A DNA stretch of 64,000 nt from an uncultured Pelagibacteraceae bacterium (GCA_902560805.1 CACENW010000001.1:186001-250000), one strand, 5' to 3'; shown: positions 1 to 8,961, numbered from the stretch's first letter. Translations and numbers: made by a program. The notes: generated from the sequence alone by a model not told the origin.

Positions 1-1637
1 GTTCCAACAGTAAAACCTATTAAACAAGAAACTACCACTCCAAAAGTTGCCATGTATAATGTAACTAATGCTCTGTCCCACCATGGACTTAATGCTATAA
101 ATAGAGTTAAAGCAGCAACAACTAATGCTGATCTAATTCCTCCAATTAAATATCCAGCACCTACAGCTAATACTAAAGTAGCAACTGCTGGCATTCTTAA
201 ATATAAAGCCCTCATGGGTTGAAGCACATCTACAATTAACCAAGTATTAAATGCTTTTATGTAAACAAAAAATGTATCAAAAATCCAATCAACACCTTTG
301 TTCCAAAAATCAGCTGTTGAAATTCCTTTGTTATGAGGAACTTCAAATAAATAATTAAACGTATCTTTAAAAACAAATGTTCCAATATAAGCAAGAATTA
401 TTCCAACAACTATTGATCCACCAAAAAATATAATATTTTTATTTCGTTGGTAAAAAGTAAGATTACCAAAATAGTCTTGTTGTTGATTTGCCCAAGCTAA
501 TGACATTTTATCTAATAAAATTGCAATCAAACTAATACACAAACCCGCTTCAAGAGCTAGACCAATATTAAGTTGGTTTAGAGCAAGTAATAAGTTAAAT
601 CCTAATCCTTTAGCACCAATAAATGCAGAGATTACTGCCATAGAAAAACAAACCATAATAACTTGGTTAACCCCAATTAAGATATCTCTTCTTGCAGTTG
701 GAATAAGTACTTTGGTCATTAGCTGCCAGTTTGTGCAACCACTCATTCTTCCAGCTTCGATTACTTCTGGAGGAACTGCCCTTAGTCCAAGAATAGTTAA
801 TAAAATCATTGGAGGCACTGCTACTACCATTGTAATTATTACAGCTGCATGATCACCAACACCAAATAAAACAAGTGCAGGAACTAATACTGCGTATTGA
901 GGCATTGTTTGCATTACTAAAAGAATTGGATACAAAGCATTTTCAACTCTTTTACTTTTATAAGCAGCAATACCTAAACTGATTCCAAATACAAATGACA
1001 ATGGAACTGCAACTAATATAAAAGAAAGTGTTTGCATAGAAGGTTTCCACTGACCAAATATTGAAATATAAACCATTGTTAAACCTGCAAATAAAGCAAG
1101 TCCTTTACCACTCAATTTATATGCAAGTATTGTTGCTCCAGCCGCAACTATAGTCCAAGGTAATCCAGGTAATTCCAACCAAGGATAAGCATCAATAAAA
1201 TCCCAGCTAGTGAACGCAACTATAGTTTCTAATCCTCCAAGTAAAATTTCTCTAATTAATTCAATTAAAAACGTCATAAAAGCGGTTAAATTTCTACTTA
1301 TCTGTAATAATAAAGGTCTAGTTTTGAACTCTTGAGTATCTTCATTCCAAAATTCCATTGGCATCCACTCATTCATTAAGAAAAATAAAGAGTCGTTTAT
1401 CCAGATAGGCAACCAACCAAGCAAAGGAGGCAATCTCCAAAATACATCAAAAGCATAATATCGGACTTCTTTACCTAGAAAAAAATAGACACTTTGGTTA
1501 GGATCTTTTACAAATTCTGCTTGACCTCTTATAAACTTATAAGTTTCAGGAACATCGATTGCAAAACATAAAGCAAAAAATACAATTAACAAAAATAACC
1601 ATTGGAATAATTTTGGATATTTTTTTAAATACTCCAT
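1..1637 (-). CDS. proW: glycine betaine/proline-type ABC transporter permease, fused two-domain form (partial)
   Basis: The reading frame starts with ATG at 1637, three bases after the upstream ATPase gene, and stays open to the left edge, so about 545 codons are present and the 3' end is missing. The protein begins MEYLKKYPKLFQWLF and has many hydrophobic segments. An EAA-type permease loop (VPPEVIEAGRMSGCTNWQLM) lies near residue 290. A further hydrophobic block continues beyond residue 400, which indicates the long ProW form with a duplicated transport domain rather than the about 350-residue enteric type. It should form the membrane channel for the ATPase at 1641-2672 and the binding protein at 3748-4692. 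Substrate is inferred from the family only: glycine betaine, proline betaine or a related osmolyte. Confidence 0.88.
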   Translation of the reverse strand, partial: MEYLKKYPKLFQWLFLLIVFFALCFAIDVPETYKFIRGQAEFVKDPNQSVYFFLGKEVRYYAFDVFWRLPPLLGWLPIWINDSLFFLMNEWMPMEFWNEDTQEFKTRPLLLQISRNLTAFMTFLIELIREILLGGLETIVAFTSWDFIDAYPWLELPGLPWTIVAAGATILAYKLSGKGLALFAGLTMVYISIFGQWKPSMQTLSFILVAVPLSFVFGISLGIAAYKSKRVENALYPILLVMQTMPQYAVLVPALVLFGVGDHAAVIITMVVAVPPMILLTILGLRAVPPEVIEAGRMSGCTNWQLMTKVLIPTARRDILIGVNQVIMVCFSMAVISAFIGAKGLGFNLLLALNQLNIGLALEAGLCISLIAILLDKMSLAWANQQQDYFGNLTFYQRNKNIIFFGGSIVVGIILAYIGTFVFKDTFNYLFEVPHNKGISTADFWNKGVDWIFDTFFVYIKAFNTWLIVDVLQPMRALYLRMPAVATLVLAVGAGYLIGGIRSALVVAALTLFIALSPWWDRALVTLYMATFGVVVSCLIGFTVG

Positions 1638-1640
1638 ATT

Positions 1641-2672
1641 TTAGCTATTATTTTTTCTTCCTCCAAAAACTGTATCAATAATTGTTGAAGGTTTTATTGA
1701 GCCAATAATATTATTATTTGAGTCAACCACTCCTACAATTTTTTCTTGAGTGAGAATTTTTTCTGCAACGTTTTCTATTATATCGTCTTTTGAAACTTTA
1801 ATATCTCCTAAATTATCTTTATTGGAACTATCCATTACATCTTCAATGACTAAAACTTTCTCTCTTGGAACTTCCTCAGTAAATTTTCTTACATATTCGG
1901 TCGCAGGATTTAAAACTATATTAGCTGGTGTATCTAACTGCTCTATTATTCCATCTTTCATTATAGCAATTCTATCCGCTAATTTTAAAGCTTCATCAAA
2001 ATCGTGAGTAATAAACATAATAGTTTTTTGTAACTTTTCTTGCAGTCTTAAAAACTCATCTTGCATTTCTTTTCTTATTAATGGGTCTAATGCTGAAAAT
2101 GGTTCATCTAAGAACCAAATATCAGGTTCCACTGCTAAGGATCGAGCAATCCCAACTCTCTGTTGTTGACCTCCTGAAAGTTCTCTTGGAAAATAATTTT
2201 CTCTTCCATCTAGCCCAACAAGTTTAACCATTTCCATTGCTCTACTAATACTATCTTCAGTCTTGATACCTTTTATCTGAAGTGGGAAAGCAATATTTTC
2301 CACAACTGTTTTGTGAGGTAACAAGGCAAAGCTTTGAAAAACCATTCCCATTTTATTTCTTCTAAGTTCAATTAACTCTTTGTTGTTCAATTGAAGCAAG
2401 TCTTGGCCTTCTATAAAAATTTTTCCTCCTGTTGCATCTGTTAACCTTGAAATACATCTTAGTAATGTTGATTTACCTGATCCAGACAAACCCATCACTA
2501 CTAGCATTTCTCCCTTTGCAACTTCAAATGAAGCGTTGTTCACTCCAACTATACAGCCCTTTTCTTGAAATGTTTTTGCATCAACATTGCCGTTAGACTC
2601 TTCAAGCATTTTTTTGGCATTCTCACCAAAAATTTTATAAACTGACTCACACTTAATAACGGTCTCAGACAT
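1641..2672 (-). CDS. proV: glycine betaine/proline-type ABC transporter ATP-binding protein
   Basis: This 343-residue ATPase powers osmolyte import. Walker A (GLSGSGKST) is at residues 61-69, followed by an ABC signature LSGGQQQRVGIAR and a Walker B/D-loop LDEPFSALDP. The C-terminal 70 residues form a CBS-like regulatory segment, as in ProV/OpuAA. An in-frame TTG at 2684 would add four residues (MRRF), but the ATG at 2672 has a GAGAAG ribosome site six bases upstream, so I take 2672 as the start. The permease gene follows after three bases. A second ProV paralog lies at 54484-55509 with the same VYKIFG start motif. The family is certain; the substrate is not visible in the sequence. Confidence 0.92.
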   Translation of the reverse strand: MSETVIKCESVYKIFGENAKKMLEESNGNVDAKTFQEKGCIVGVNNASFEVAKGEMLVVMGLSGSGKSTLLRCISRLTDATGGKIFIEGQDLLQLNNKELIELRRNKMGMVFQSFALLPHKTVVENIAFPLQIKGIKTEDSISRAMEMVKLVGLDGRENYFPRELSGGQQQRVGIARSLAVEPDIWFLDEPFSALDPLIRKEMQDEFLRLQEKLQKTIMFITHDFDEALKLADRIAIMKDGIIEQLDTPANIVLNPATEYVRKFTEEVPREKVLVIEDVMDSSNKDNLGDIKVSKDDIIENVAEKILTQEKIVGVVDSNNNIIGSIKPSTIIDTVFGGRKNNS

Positions 2673-2737
2673 AAATCTTCTCAAAGTTATATGATATTCA
2701 ATAAAATTTAAATGTTAAATATTGTAACCTTTCATAC

Positions 2738-3289
2738 TTAAAAATTCTTAATATAGTAAACTCTTGTATCAATTCCTGTGCTTAAGAAACTTAAAGCTTC
2801 ACCACTAACAGTTATACTTTCATCTACTCCAACATTGTTTCCACTTACAGTAAAACCAGCGTAACACTTGCTTTTTTCTTCATCCCATTTAACGAAAGTT
2901 TCATCAATTTTATTTCCGTTAATCGTATAAAGTTCATGGGCTCTAAAATTTAAAAAATTAGCACCCATTATTGCTCTTTGTGGAATTAATTTCGTTGCTT
3001 TACATACTTGTTCGTATACCTCATCGGTTAATCTATAATGATCAGTTCCGTCAAAAGATACTAGTATTCCTGAAGGTAATTTAGATATTAATTCACTAAG
3101 TTTTTTTTCTTCAGCAATTCTTTGTTCTTCCAATTTCATTCTTTTAACCAGATCATCTCCCTCTCCAAATATTCCATTCAAAATACCAAAAAAAGCTATC
3201 ACTATTACTGTAACTATTATTAAGCCAACAAATTGCTTTGAAGTGTTTGAGGTATCTTCTGTTTTATTTAAATTATTTTCTTTTGACAT
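2738..3289 (-). CDS. unknown single-pass membrane protein
   Basis: I do not recognise a family. The start is probably ATG at 3289, which overlaps the stop of the MORN gene as TAATG, giving 183 residues. A longer frame from 3316 would run back into the MORN gene. The first 18 residues are polar, residues about 20-40 are a transmembrane helix, then comes a short charged, probably coiled segment (VKRMKLEEQRIAEEKKLSEL) and a soluble domain of about 115 residues. The soluble part has two lone cysteines and no obvious catalytic motif. Its position between proX and proV and its translational coupling to the MORN gene suggest an envelope role linked to osmolyte uptake, which is inference only. Confidence 0.7.
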   Translation of the reverse strand: MSKENNLNKTEDTSNTSKQFVGLIIVTVIVIAFFGILNGIFGEGDDLVKRMKLEEQRIAEEKKLSELISKLPSGILVSFDGTDHYRLTDEVYEQVCKATKLIPQRAIMGANFLNFRAHELYTINGNKIDETFVKWDEEKSKCYAGFTVSGNNVGVDESITVSGEALSFLSTGIDTRVYYIKNF

Positions 3290-3666
3290 TACTCTTGTAA
3301 CTTTCCATTTATCCAAGTACCTGTTTTTTGTTTACCGTCTGCCCAAGTAAATGTTCCTTGACCATTCATGAAACCTTTAGACCATTCACCTTCATATGTA
3401 GATCCATCTGGAAATGTTAAAACTCCCCTTCCACTCCATTCACTATTTTTAAATTCACCTTTATAAATGTATCCATTAGGCCATGTCTCAACTCCTTGAC
3501 CTTGTTTTTTTGTTGCAACCCATTCACCTTCATAAGTTGTTTTATCGGTATAAACCCATTTGCCATAACCATTCTCACAATTTCCTTCTTTACATCCAGT
3601 GCTTCGGGCAAATACAGAAGAGCTAATTAAAAAACTAAATAATATAAATAGGAGAAGTTTTTTCAT
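3289..3666 (-). CDS. exported MORN-repeat protein
   Basis: This 125-residue protein starts with a signal peptide (MKKLLLFILFSFLISSSVFA) followed by about four MORN repeats, recognisable as G-x-G-x-x-x-W/F-x-(D/N)-G-x-x-Y-x-G-E-(W/F). MORN repeats usually bind lipid or protein partners; no enzyme motif is present. A CKEGNC pair just after the signal peptide could form a disulfide. The gene lies directly downstream of the proX terminator, so it probably depends on read-through or its own weak promoter, and it overlaps the next gene by one base (TAATG). The cellular role is unknown; location in the periplasm or outer envelope is inferred from the signal peptide. Confidence 0.82.
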   Translation of the reverse strand: MKKLLLFILFSFLISSSVFARSTGCKEGNCENGYGKWVYTDKTTYEGEWVATKKQGQGVETWPNGYIYKGEFKNSEWSGRGVLTFPDGSTYEGEWSKGFMNGQGTFTWADGKQKTGTWINGKLQE

Positions 3667-3691
3667 AAGTGTATTTTACATAAATTCAGAT

Positions 3692-3727
3692 AAAAAAAAA
3701 TCCCCCCCAAAATTTGGGGGAGATTTT
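3692..3727 (-). terminator. rho-independent terminator after proX
   Basis: On the minus strand five C and seven G form a stem around an AAATTTT loop, flanked by AAAATC/GATTTT pairing, then a run of nine T. It begins about 20 bases after the proX stop and should end most transcripts before the MORN gene. Confidence 0.88.
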
Positions 3728-3747
3728 AATTTTTTAAACTTTTATCC

Positions 3748-4692
3748 TTACTTAGTAAAAGCTTTCCAAACTGACTCGTTGTCAGCTAACCATTTTTTAG
3801 CTGCATCTTCGTGAGTCATTTTGTCAACGTCAACTAAAGCTGCCATAGCACCAATTTGACTTGTAGAAAATGACATCTTTTTAAATGCTCCCGCTGCATC
3901 TGGGTGAGTTTTTGGGAAATCCTCATGAACTGCTTTTTTCAAGTATCCATCAGGAGAACCACATTTACCATCACCACCATCTTCAGGTCTGCAACCTGCT
4001 GTATATGGAGGGAAATCAATAAATGTAAAACCAGCACCATCTGTGAAATTTGGTGTCCAGTTAAAGATTATAGTTCCTCTTCCTTCTTTTTCAGCTGCTG
4101 CTAATTCTGCCCAAAGTGCGTCTGCACTTCCAGCAAATTTAACCCACCAAAGATCACCTAAACCTAATGCATCAACCCTTTGCGGAATTAAATCACCATG
4201 CCAAGTTTGAGGACCTTCCAACATTCTTCCTTTTCCATCTGGAGAATCAGGTGTTGTAAAGTTTTTAGCACAGTCTGGATTTTTTAAAGCTGTCCAATCT
4301 GGTAGACCTGGGCACAGACCTTTGTCAGTAACCCAATTTGGGTAACCCATATCTTCAAGAGTTCTTGCCTCATGATCACCCCAGTCAAGTAAACCGCCTT
4401 TATCTAGAGCAGTAGTAAATGACTTACCAAATGCAGACTCCCATACTTCGTGAGAAATAGTTACGTCTCCAATTCTGATTGATTCATAAACTGCTTGTGA
4501 GTCAGCGTTTACGTATTTTACGTTGTTACCCATACTTTCAAAAATTCCACCAATAACATAAGCCATTACAATTTGTGATGACCAGTTATGAGTTGGGATT
4601 ACGATGGGCTTTTTGCTATCAGCGTTAGAAATTCCTGCGAAACTTACTACAGAAATAACTAGAGCAGATAATAATGACATTATTTTTTTCAT
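3748..4692 (-). CDS. proX: glycine betaine/proline-type ABC substrate-binding protein
   Basis: This is a 314-residue periplasmic binding protein of the OpuAC/ProX family. A signal peptide (MKKIMSLLSALVISVVSFAG) with cleavage around residues 23-25 precedes the mature domain. The mature part carries the family pattern of two lobes with several tryptophans (HNWSSQIV, HEVWESAFG, FNWTPNF) that in this family build the aromatic cage for quaternary amines. A good ribosome site (GAGGGG) lies just upstream of ATG 4692. It is the first gene of the minus-strand run proX, MORN, unknown, proV, proW. The terminator directly after it should keep binding-protein levels above those of the membrane parts. Exact ligand is not determinable here. 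Confidence 0.92.
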   Translation of the reverse strand: MKKIMSLLSALVISVVSFAGISNADSKKPIVIPTHNWSSQIVMAYVIGGIFESMGNNVKYVNADSQAVYESIRIGDVTISHEVWESAFGKSFTTALDKGGLLDWGDHEARTLEDMGYPNWVTDKGLCPGLPDWTALKNPDCAKNFTTPDSPDGKGRMLEGPQTWHGDLIPQRVDALGLGDLWWVKFAGSADALWAELAAAEKEGRGTIIFNWTPNFTDGAGFTFIDFPPYTAGCRPEDGGDGKCGSPDGYLKKAVHEDFPKTHPDAAGAFKKMSFSTSQIGAMAALVDVDKMTHEDAAKKWLADNESVWKAFTK

Positions 4693-4837
4693 TTTTTCCC
4701 CTCTATTAATATTAATAACAACACTCTATGATAAAAAGATTAGTCAGGTAAAGGATAATTAGTTCTAAAAAATATATATATATTTAAACAATAAAAATGG
4801 TGATAAAAAATATATCAATAATAAAAAATTTTAGAAA
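4693..4837. promoter_or_regulatory. divergent promoter region between proX and the methylamine cluster
   Basis: These 145 bases are extremely AT-rich and separate two diverging transcription units, so promoters for both must lie here. I see the proX ribosome site at the left end but no clear ribosome site before ATG 4838 and no convincing operator or riboswitch. Confidence 0.6.
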
Positions 4838-7177
4838 ATGTTCGGAACAAGTAAAGACATTAAATACCCTGGTTTAAATATTTTACCACCTGGAGTTGAA
4901 AGACATGTTGTTAATGGAGGTGCTCTTACAGCTTTTCAAATTTTTCCAGATGATGAATTAGAAATTATTAATAATGAAGGTAATCAAATTTGTGAAATCA
5001 TTTGTTTTAATAAAGAAGGTAAATCTGATGTTGGAATTCTAAATTTAAAATCAAACAATAAAAAAAATTTCATTAGAAATATTCTTAATGGTAAAGATGA
5101 AACAATATTAGCAACAAATCATCAACTAAAAAAAAGAAACTTAAATATTTCAGATTCAAAATCTTCAATCATATTTGATCCAGACACTAAAGCAGGAGAA
5201 AGTATCAAATTTAAATCAAAAGATAAGTGTTATGCTATTTTTGCTGCACCTGGTGAGGATATGGATGTAACAAATCAAAATCCTCCAAGTGATTTAACAA
5301 TTTTTATTAAGAGATCTAAAATTGTTAACGATAAAGAATTAAATGTAATACCAGATCCTGTCTTTGAACCATTGTATGAAGAAAATATAAATAAAGAAAC
5401 TTCTATATCTTACCAAGTAAAGGAGGGAGATTATATTCAGGTAATCAGTCCTACTGGAAGACAGTGTTCTGACTTCGTGGCATTTGATACAAGAAAATTA
5501 GAAAAAGGAATTGAAAAAGGATTAGATTGGCAAACTACAAGAACATTTATGGGAAATACTTTTCCTGGACCTGGATTACATTCAAAATTTTATGATACAG
5601 ACCATGAGCCTCTCGTTGAAGTTATAAGAGATACAGTAGGAAAACATGATACTTTTAATCTTGCTTGTACTTCAAAATATTATGAAGATGCTGGTTACTT
5701 TGGTCATCCTAATTGCTCAGATAATTTAACTGAAAGCATGTCAAAATTTGGAGTACAAAAACAAAAAGGCTGGCATGCTATTAACCTTTTTTTTAATACT
5801 TCTGCTGCAGGTTTAAATTCTGTTATATCTGATGAGTCTTATTCTAGACCGGGAGATTATGTAATGTTTAGAGCTTTAAAAGATTTAACAATTGGAACAA
5901 CAGCTTGTCCTAGTGATATTGATGCATGTAATTCGTGGAATCCTACTAATATTTTTGTTAGAACTTATGATAAAAATAAAGAATTCAGTAAATCATTTGC
6001 GTTTCGAATGAAAACAGACTCAGAAAAAAAATTAACTAGAAATTCCGGATTTTACGAAAGAACTTCAAAGCTTACTAGAAACTTTGTTGATGCAAGAGGT
6101 TTTTGGTTGCCAAATGATTATACTAAACATGGTTTAGTTAATGAATACAATGCTTGCAGAAACAATGCTGTGTTAATTGATTTATCTTCATTAAGAAAAT
6201 TTGAAATAATAGGTCCTGATGCAGAAGAGTTAATGAACTACACACTTACAAGAAATATAAAAAAACTATCTGTAGGTCAGGTGGTTTATTCAGCTATGTG
6301 TTATGAAAATGGAATGATGTTTGATGATGGAACCCTCCTAAGATTAAGCGAAACAGGTTTTAGATGGATTTGTGGTGATGAATATGCTGGAGAATGGTTA
6401 AAAGAAATTGCTAAGAAAAAAAATTTCAATGCCAATGTTAAAAATTCAACAGATCAAATAAGTAACGTTTCTTTACAGGGACCGAAAAGTAGAGAAATTT
6501 TAAAAAAAATTATTTTTACACCACCTACTCAACCATCTATTGATGAGCTTGGTTGGTTTAGATTTACAATTTGTAGAATTGAAGAATTGCAAGGTATTCC
6601 GTTAATCGTTTCAAGAACTGGTTACACAGGAGAACTTGGTTATGAAATATGGTGTCATCCAAAACATGCTCCTGAAGTTTGGGATAAATTAATGGAAGCA
6701 GGAAAAAATGACGGATTAATTCCTGCGGGCTTTGCAGCTTTGGACAAACTTAGAATAGAAGCTGGATTAATTTTATTTGGAAATGAATTTGATGGTCAAC
6801 AAGATCCATTTGAAGCAGGGATAGGTTTTGCAGTTCCTTTAAAAACTAAAGAAGAAGACTTCATTGGTAAAGAAGAATTAATTAAAAGAAAAAACAATCC
6901 TCAAAAAAAATTAGTTGGCTTAGAATTAGTTGGAAAAGAAATTGCAGGTCATGGTGATTGTGTTCATATTGGTAGAGCTCAGGTGGGCATTGTTACAAGT
7001 GGATGTCTATCATCAACCCTTAATAAAAATGTAGCTCTTTGTAGAATTGATGCTCAATATTCAGAAATTGGAACAGAAGTTGAAATTGGAAAAATAGATG
7101 GTCACCAAAAAAGAATTGGTGCAAAAGTCGTTGGATTTCCATTCTATGATCCAACTAAATCAAAAGTAAGATCTTAA
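4838..7177 (+). CDS. DUF1989-GcvT fusion protein (aminomethyltransferase-like)
   Basis: This 779-residue protein has an N-terminal half that looks like two consecutive DUF1989 (urea-carboxylase-associated) domains, at roughly residues 10-165 and 170-395, with the second carrying the HPNCSDN and DIDACN cysteine motifs. The C-terminal half, from about residue 415, is a GcvT/aminomethyltransferase fold that ends in the usual GcvT C-domain. It includes SRTGYTGELGYEIW and AGFAALDKLRIEAG, the typical folate-binding-family landmarks. GcvT-like domains accept one-carbon units onto tetrahydrofolate. Heading a methylamine-type cluster, it could catch the carbon released from N-methylglutamate or a related N-methyl compound. 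The DUF1989 part is unexplained. Family assignment is good; substrate is inference. Confidence 0.82.
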   Translation: MFGTSKDIKYPGLNILPPGVERHVVNGGALTAFQIFPDDELEIINNEGNQICEIICFNKEGKSDVGILNLKSNNKKNFIRNILNGKDETILATNHQLKKRNLNISDSKSSIIFDPDTKAGESIKFKSKDKCYAIFAAPGEDMDVTNQNPPSDLTIFIKRSKIVNDKELNVIPDPVFEPLYEENINKETSISYQVKEGDYIQVISPTGRQCSDFVAFDTRKLEKGIEKGLDWQTTRTFMGNTFPGPGLHSKFYDTDHEPLVEVIRDTVGKHDTFNLACTSKYYEDAGYFGHPNCSDNLTESMSKFGVQKQKGWHAINLFFNTSAAGLNSVISDESYSRPGDYVMFRALKDLTIGTTACPSDIDACNSWNPTNIFVRTYDKNKEFSKSFAFRMKTDSEKKLTRNSGFYERTSKLTRNFVDARGFWLPNDYTKHGLVNEYNACRNNAVLIDLSSLRKFEIIGPDAEELMNYTLTRNIKKLSVGQVVYSAMCYENGMMFDDGTLLRLSETGFRWICGDEYAGEWLKEIAKKKNFNANVKNSTDQISNVSLQGPKSREILKKIIFTPPTQPSIDELGWFRFTICRIEELQGIPLIVSRTGYTGELGYEIWCHPKHAPEVWDKLMEAGKNDGLIPAGFAALDKLRIEAGLILFGNEFDGQQDPFEAGIGFAVPLKTKEEDFIGKEELIKRKNNPQKKLVGLELVGKEIAGHGDCVHIGRAQVGIVTSGCLSSTLNKNVALCRIDAQYSEIGTEVEIGKIDGHQKRIGAKVVGFPFYDPTKSKVRS

Positions 7178-7180
7178 AAA

Positions 7181-7531
7181 ATGCCAAAAGAAAAAAAGAC
7201 CCTTTTAGATTTCTGGGAAGAACAAATGAAACAATCCCATACCTCTAGTAATTATTTTTTTAGAAAGTCACCTTCTCATTATCATATGATGTTGTTAGTT
7301 ATGTCAGCTTTTAAAGAAGGTACAAAATTATCTGTTGAGGAATTAAAAACAAAATTATTTAAAACATCTAGGCCAAAATCAGCATTAATAATTACTGAAG
7401 CTTGTGAAAAAGGATTCTTTAAACTAGAAAAAACTTCAACTGACCAGCGAATTAAAAATATAGTACCAAGCGAGTCATTTATTAAAGAGTTTAATGACTA
7501 TTTAGATACGCTCAAAAACATCAGTTATTAA
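7181..7531 (+). CDS. small MarR-like winged-helix protein (tentative)
   Basis: This 116-residue protein starts three bases after the DUF1989-GcvT gene. The C-terminal half (IITEACEKGFFKLEKTSTDQRIKNIVPSESF) follows the MarR pattern of recognition helix, wing with an acidic-x-Arg element, and a closing helix. The N-terminal half is short for a full MarR dimerisation region. It has no cysteines, so it is not the zinc-binding MgdB/SoxD-like small subunit expected near sarcosine-oxidase-type enzymes. A local regulator of the cluster is the best guess. Other winged-helix or non-DNA-binding functions remain possible. Confidence 0.5.
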   Translation: MPKEKKTLLDFWEEQMKQSHTSSNYFFRKSPSHYHMMLLVMSAFKEGTKLSVEELKTKLFKTSRPKSALIITEACEKGFFKLEKTSTDQRIKNIVPSESFIKEFNDYLDTLKNISY

Positions 7532-7611
7532 ATAAATTTTGATAACTGAAAAAAATATCTAATTTTTATATATAAAATTTACTTCTATAAATAATTATAT
7601 TAATTGCTCGC

Positions 7612-7632
7612 ATCAAAAAATAGTGTTTTGAT
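7612..7632 (+). promoter_or_regulatory. hairpin abutting the flavoprotein start codon
   Basis: ATCAAAA at 7612-7618 pairs with TTTTGAT at 7626-7632 around a seven-base loop. The right arm ends directly before ATG 7633, where no Shine-Dalgarno sequence is visible. It is weak but well placed for translational control. Confidence 0.35.
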
Positions 7633-8961
7633 ATGACGACATTACCTTCAAAAGCAAAAGTAGTAATAATCGGTGGTGGTATACACGGTTTAAGTACTGC
7701 ATGGAAACTTTCAGAAACTTACAAAAATCCTGGCGACATAGTTGTATTAGAAAAAAAAGATACAGCTGCTGGTGCAAGTGGAATTGCATGCGGAGTTGTA
7801 AGAAATAATTATTTTCAGCCAGCAATGAGAGAATTAATGGCACATTCAGTTTCGGTTTGGGAAAGTGATCCGAAAGCATTTAAATATAATCCAGTTGGAT
7901 ACTTACAAATATCTCCAGAAGTAATGCATGAAGATGTTGCAAGTATTTATGAACAACAAAAAGCAATTGGATACGAATCTGTTTTTATTGAAGGTGAAAA
8001 AGATTGCACAAATTACATGAAGGGAATTTTTGATGATTGGCAAGCTCAAGGCATCACTTCTGTACTTCATGAGAAAAAAGGTGGATACGCTTTTAATAAA
8101 GATTCAATCAAAGCCCTTGAAAATAAATCTACATCTAATGGTGTTCAAGTTATGAAAGGTGTAAGGGTAACTGGTTTTAAAAAAGGAAGTAATAGTCAAG
8201 CAGTGACTGGAGTTGAAACTGACAAAGGAACTATTGAGTGCGAACAAGTAGTTGTTGGCGCAGGACCATGGGCAAGAGATTTTTGGAATATGTTAGAGCT
8301 ACCAAAGACAGCTCACATAAAAGGTAAAGATGGTAAAATGCATGAAACTGATATGTGGACTTACTGGATGCTTCAAGAAGGAGTTATCGGTGTTGAGCCA
8401 GATTTCTTGAAAACAAATGAAGGTAAACAACCTCCTGTAGTTCACGTTGATTCAACAGCACCTTTATACTCTGACAAAACAAAAAAATTATTAACAGATA
8501 AAATTTGGGGAATTTATTATAAACCTGATATTGAAGGTTTGGGTGTACAAGGTGGAACTTCTCCTTACATAGTTAAAAAACATTTTGATCAAGTAAATGT
8601 TGATCCTTATGGAATTGAATCTCCAGAGTATCAAACAACAGATGCTTTTAGTGAAATGTGGTGTTCAGCACTTGCACATTGCCAAAAAAGATTTGAAGGA
8701 AAATCAGATTTATACAGAAAAGGACCATCAGGTGGTTTAGGATGTATGACACCTGACTCTTTTCCAATCTTCGATAGATTTTTTGAAAACGTCTACATGA
8801 TTGCTGATGCTAATCACGGATATAAAATGATTGGTGTTGGTGAACTTGTTGCAAAAGAAATTCTTGGTACTGAAAGTGATTTATTGAAGCCGTTTAGATT
8901 CAACCGTTACGAGAAGGGTGAACTTCATCCTACTTCTAACAGTCCGTTCCCTTGGAGTTAA
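7633..8961 (+). CDS. DAO-family FAD-dependent oxidoreductase (SoxB/MgdA-like)
   Basis: This 442-residue flavoprotein has an N-terminal dinucleotide motif (VVIIGGGIHGLSTAWKL, residues about 10-26) and the glycine-rich C-terminal FAD segment of the D-amino-acid oxidase superfamily (GPSGGLGCMTPDSFPIFD ... DANHGYKMIGVG). Length and layout match sarcosine oxidase beta or N-methylglutamate dehydrogenase MgdA. However, the RHD-type segment that carries covalent flavin in SoxB proteins is not obvious, the corresponding stretch reading GGYAFNKDS. It follows the DUF1989-GcvT and MarR-like genes and precedes GS-like and mgsABC genes, so oxidation of an N-methyl amino acid is likely. The upstream gap of 101 bases holds a hairpin next to the start. 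Confidence 0.82.
   Translation: MTTLPSKAKVVIIGGGIHGLSTAWKLSETYKNPGDIVVLEKKDTAAGASGIACGVVRNNYFQPAMRELMAHSVSVWESDPKAFKYNPVGYLQISPEVMHEDVASIYEQQKAIGYESVFIEGEKDCTNYMKGIFDDWQAQGITSVLHEKKGGYAFNKDSIKALENKSTSNGVQVMKGVRVTGFKKGSNSQAVTGVETDKGTIECEQVVVGAGPWARDFWNMLELPKTAHIKGKDGKMHETDMWTYWMLQEGVIGVEPDFLKTNEGKQPPVVHVDSTAPLYSDKTKKLLTDKIWGIYYKPDIEGLGVQGGTSPYIVKKHFDQVNVDPYGIESPEYQTTDAFSEMWCSALAHCQKRFEGKSDLYRKGPSGGLGCMTPDSFPIFDRFFENVYMIADANHGYKMIGVGELVAKEILGTESDLLKPFRFNRYEKGELHPTSNSPFPWS

Noticed and set aside
3417..3611. Open frame inside the MORN gene on the same strand
   Set aside because: It lies wholly within the well-supported MORN-repeat frame, arises from the repeat structure and has no ribosome site or domain.
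4693..4837. Possible riboswitch (glycine or SAM-type) before the GcvT-fusion gene
   Set aside because: The region is almost pure AT with no conserved GC-paired helices or known riboswitch core motifs.
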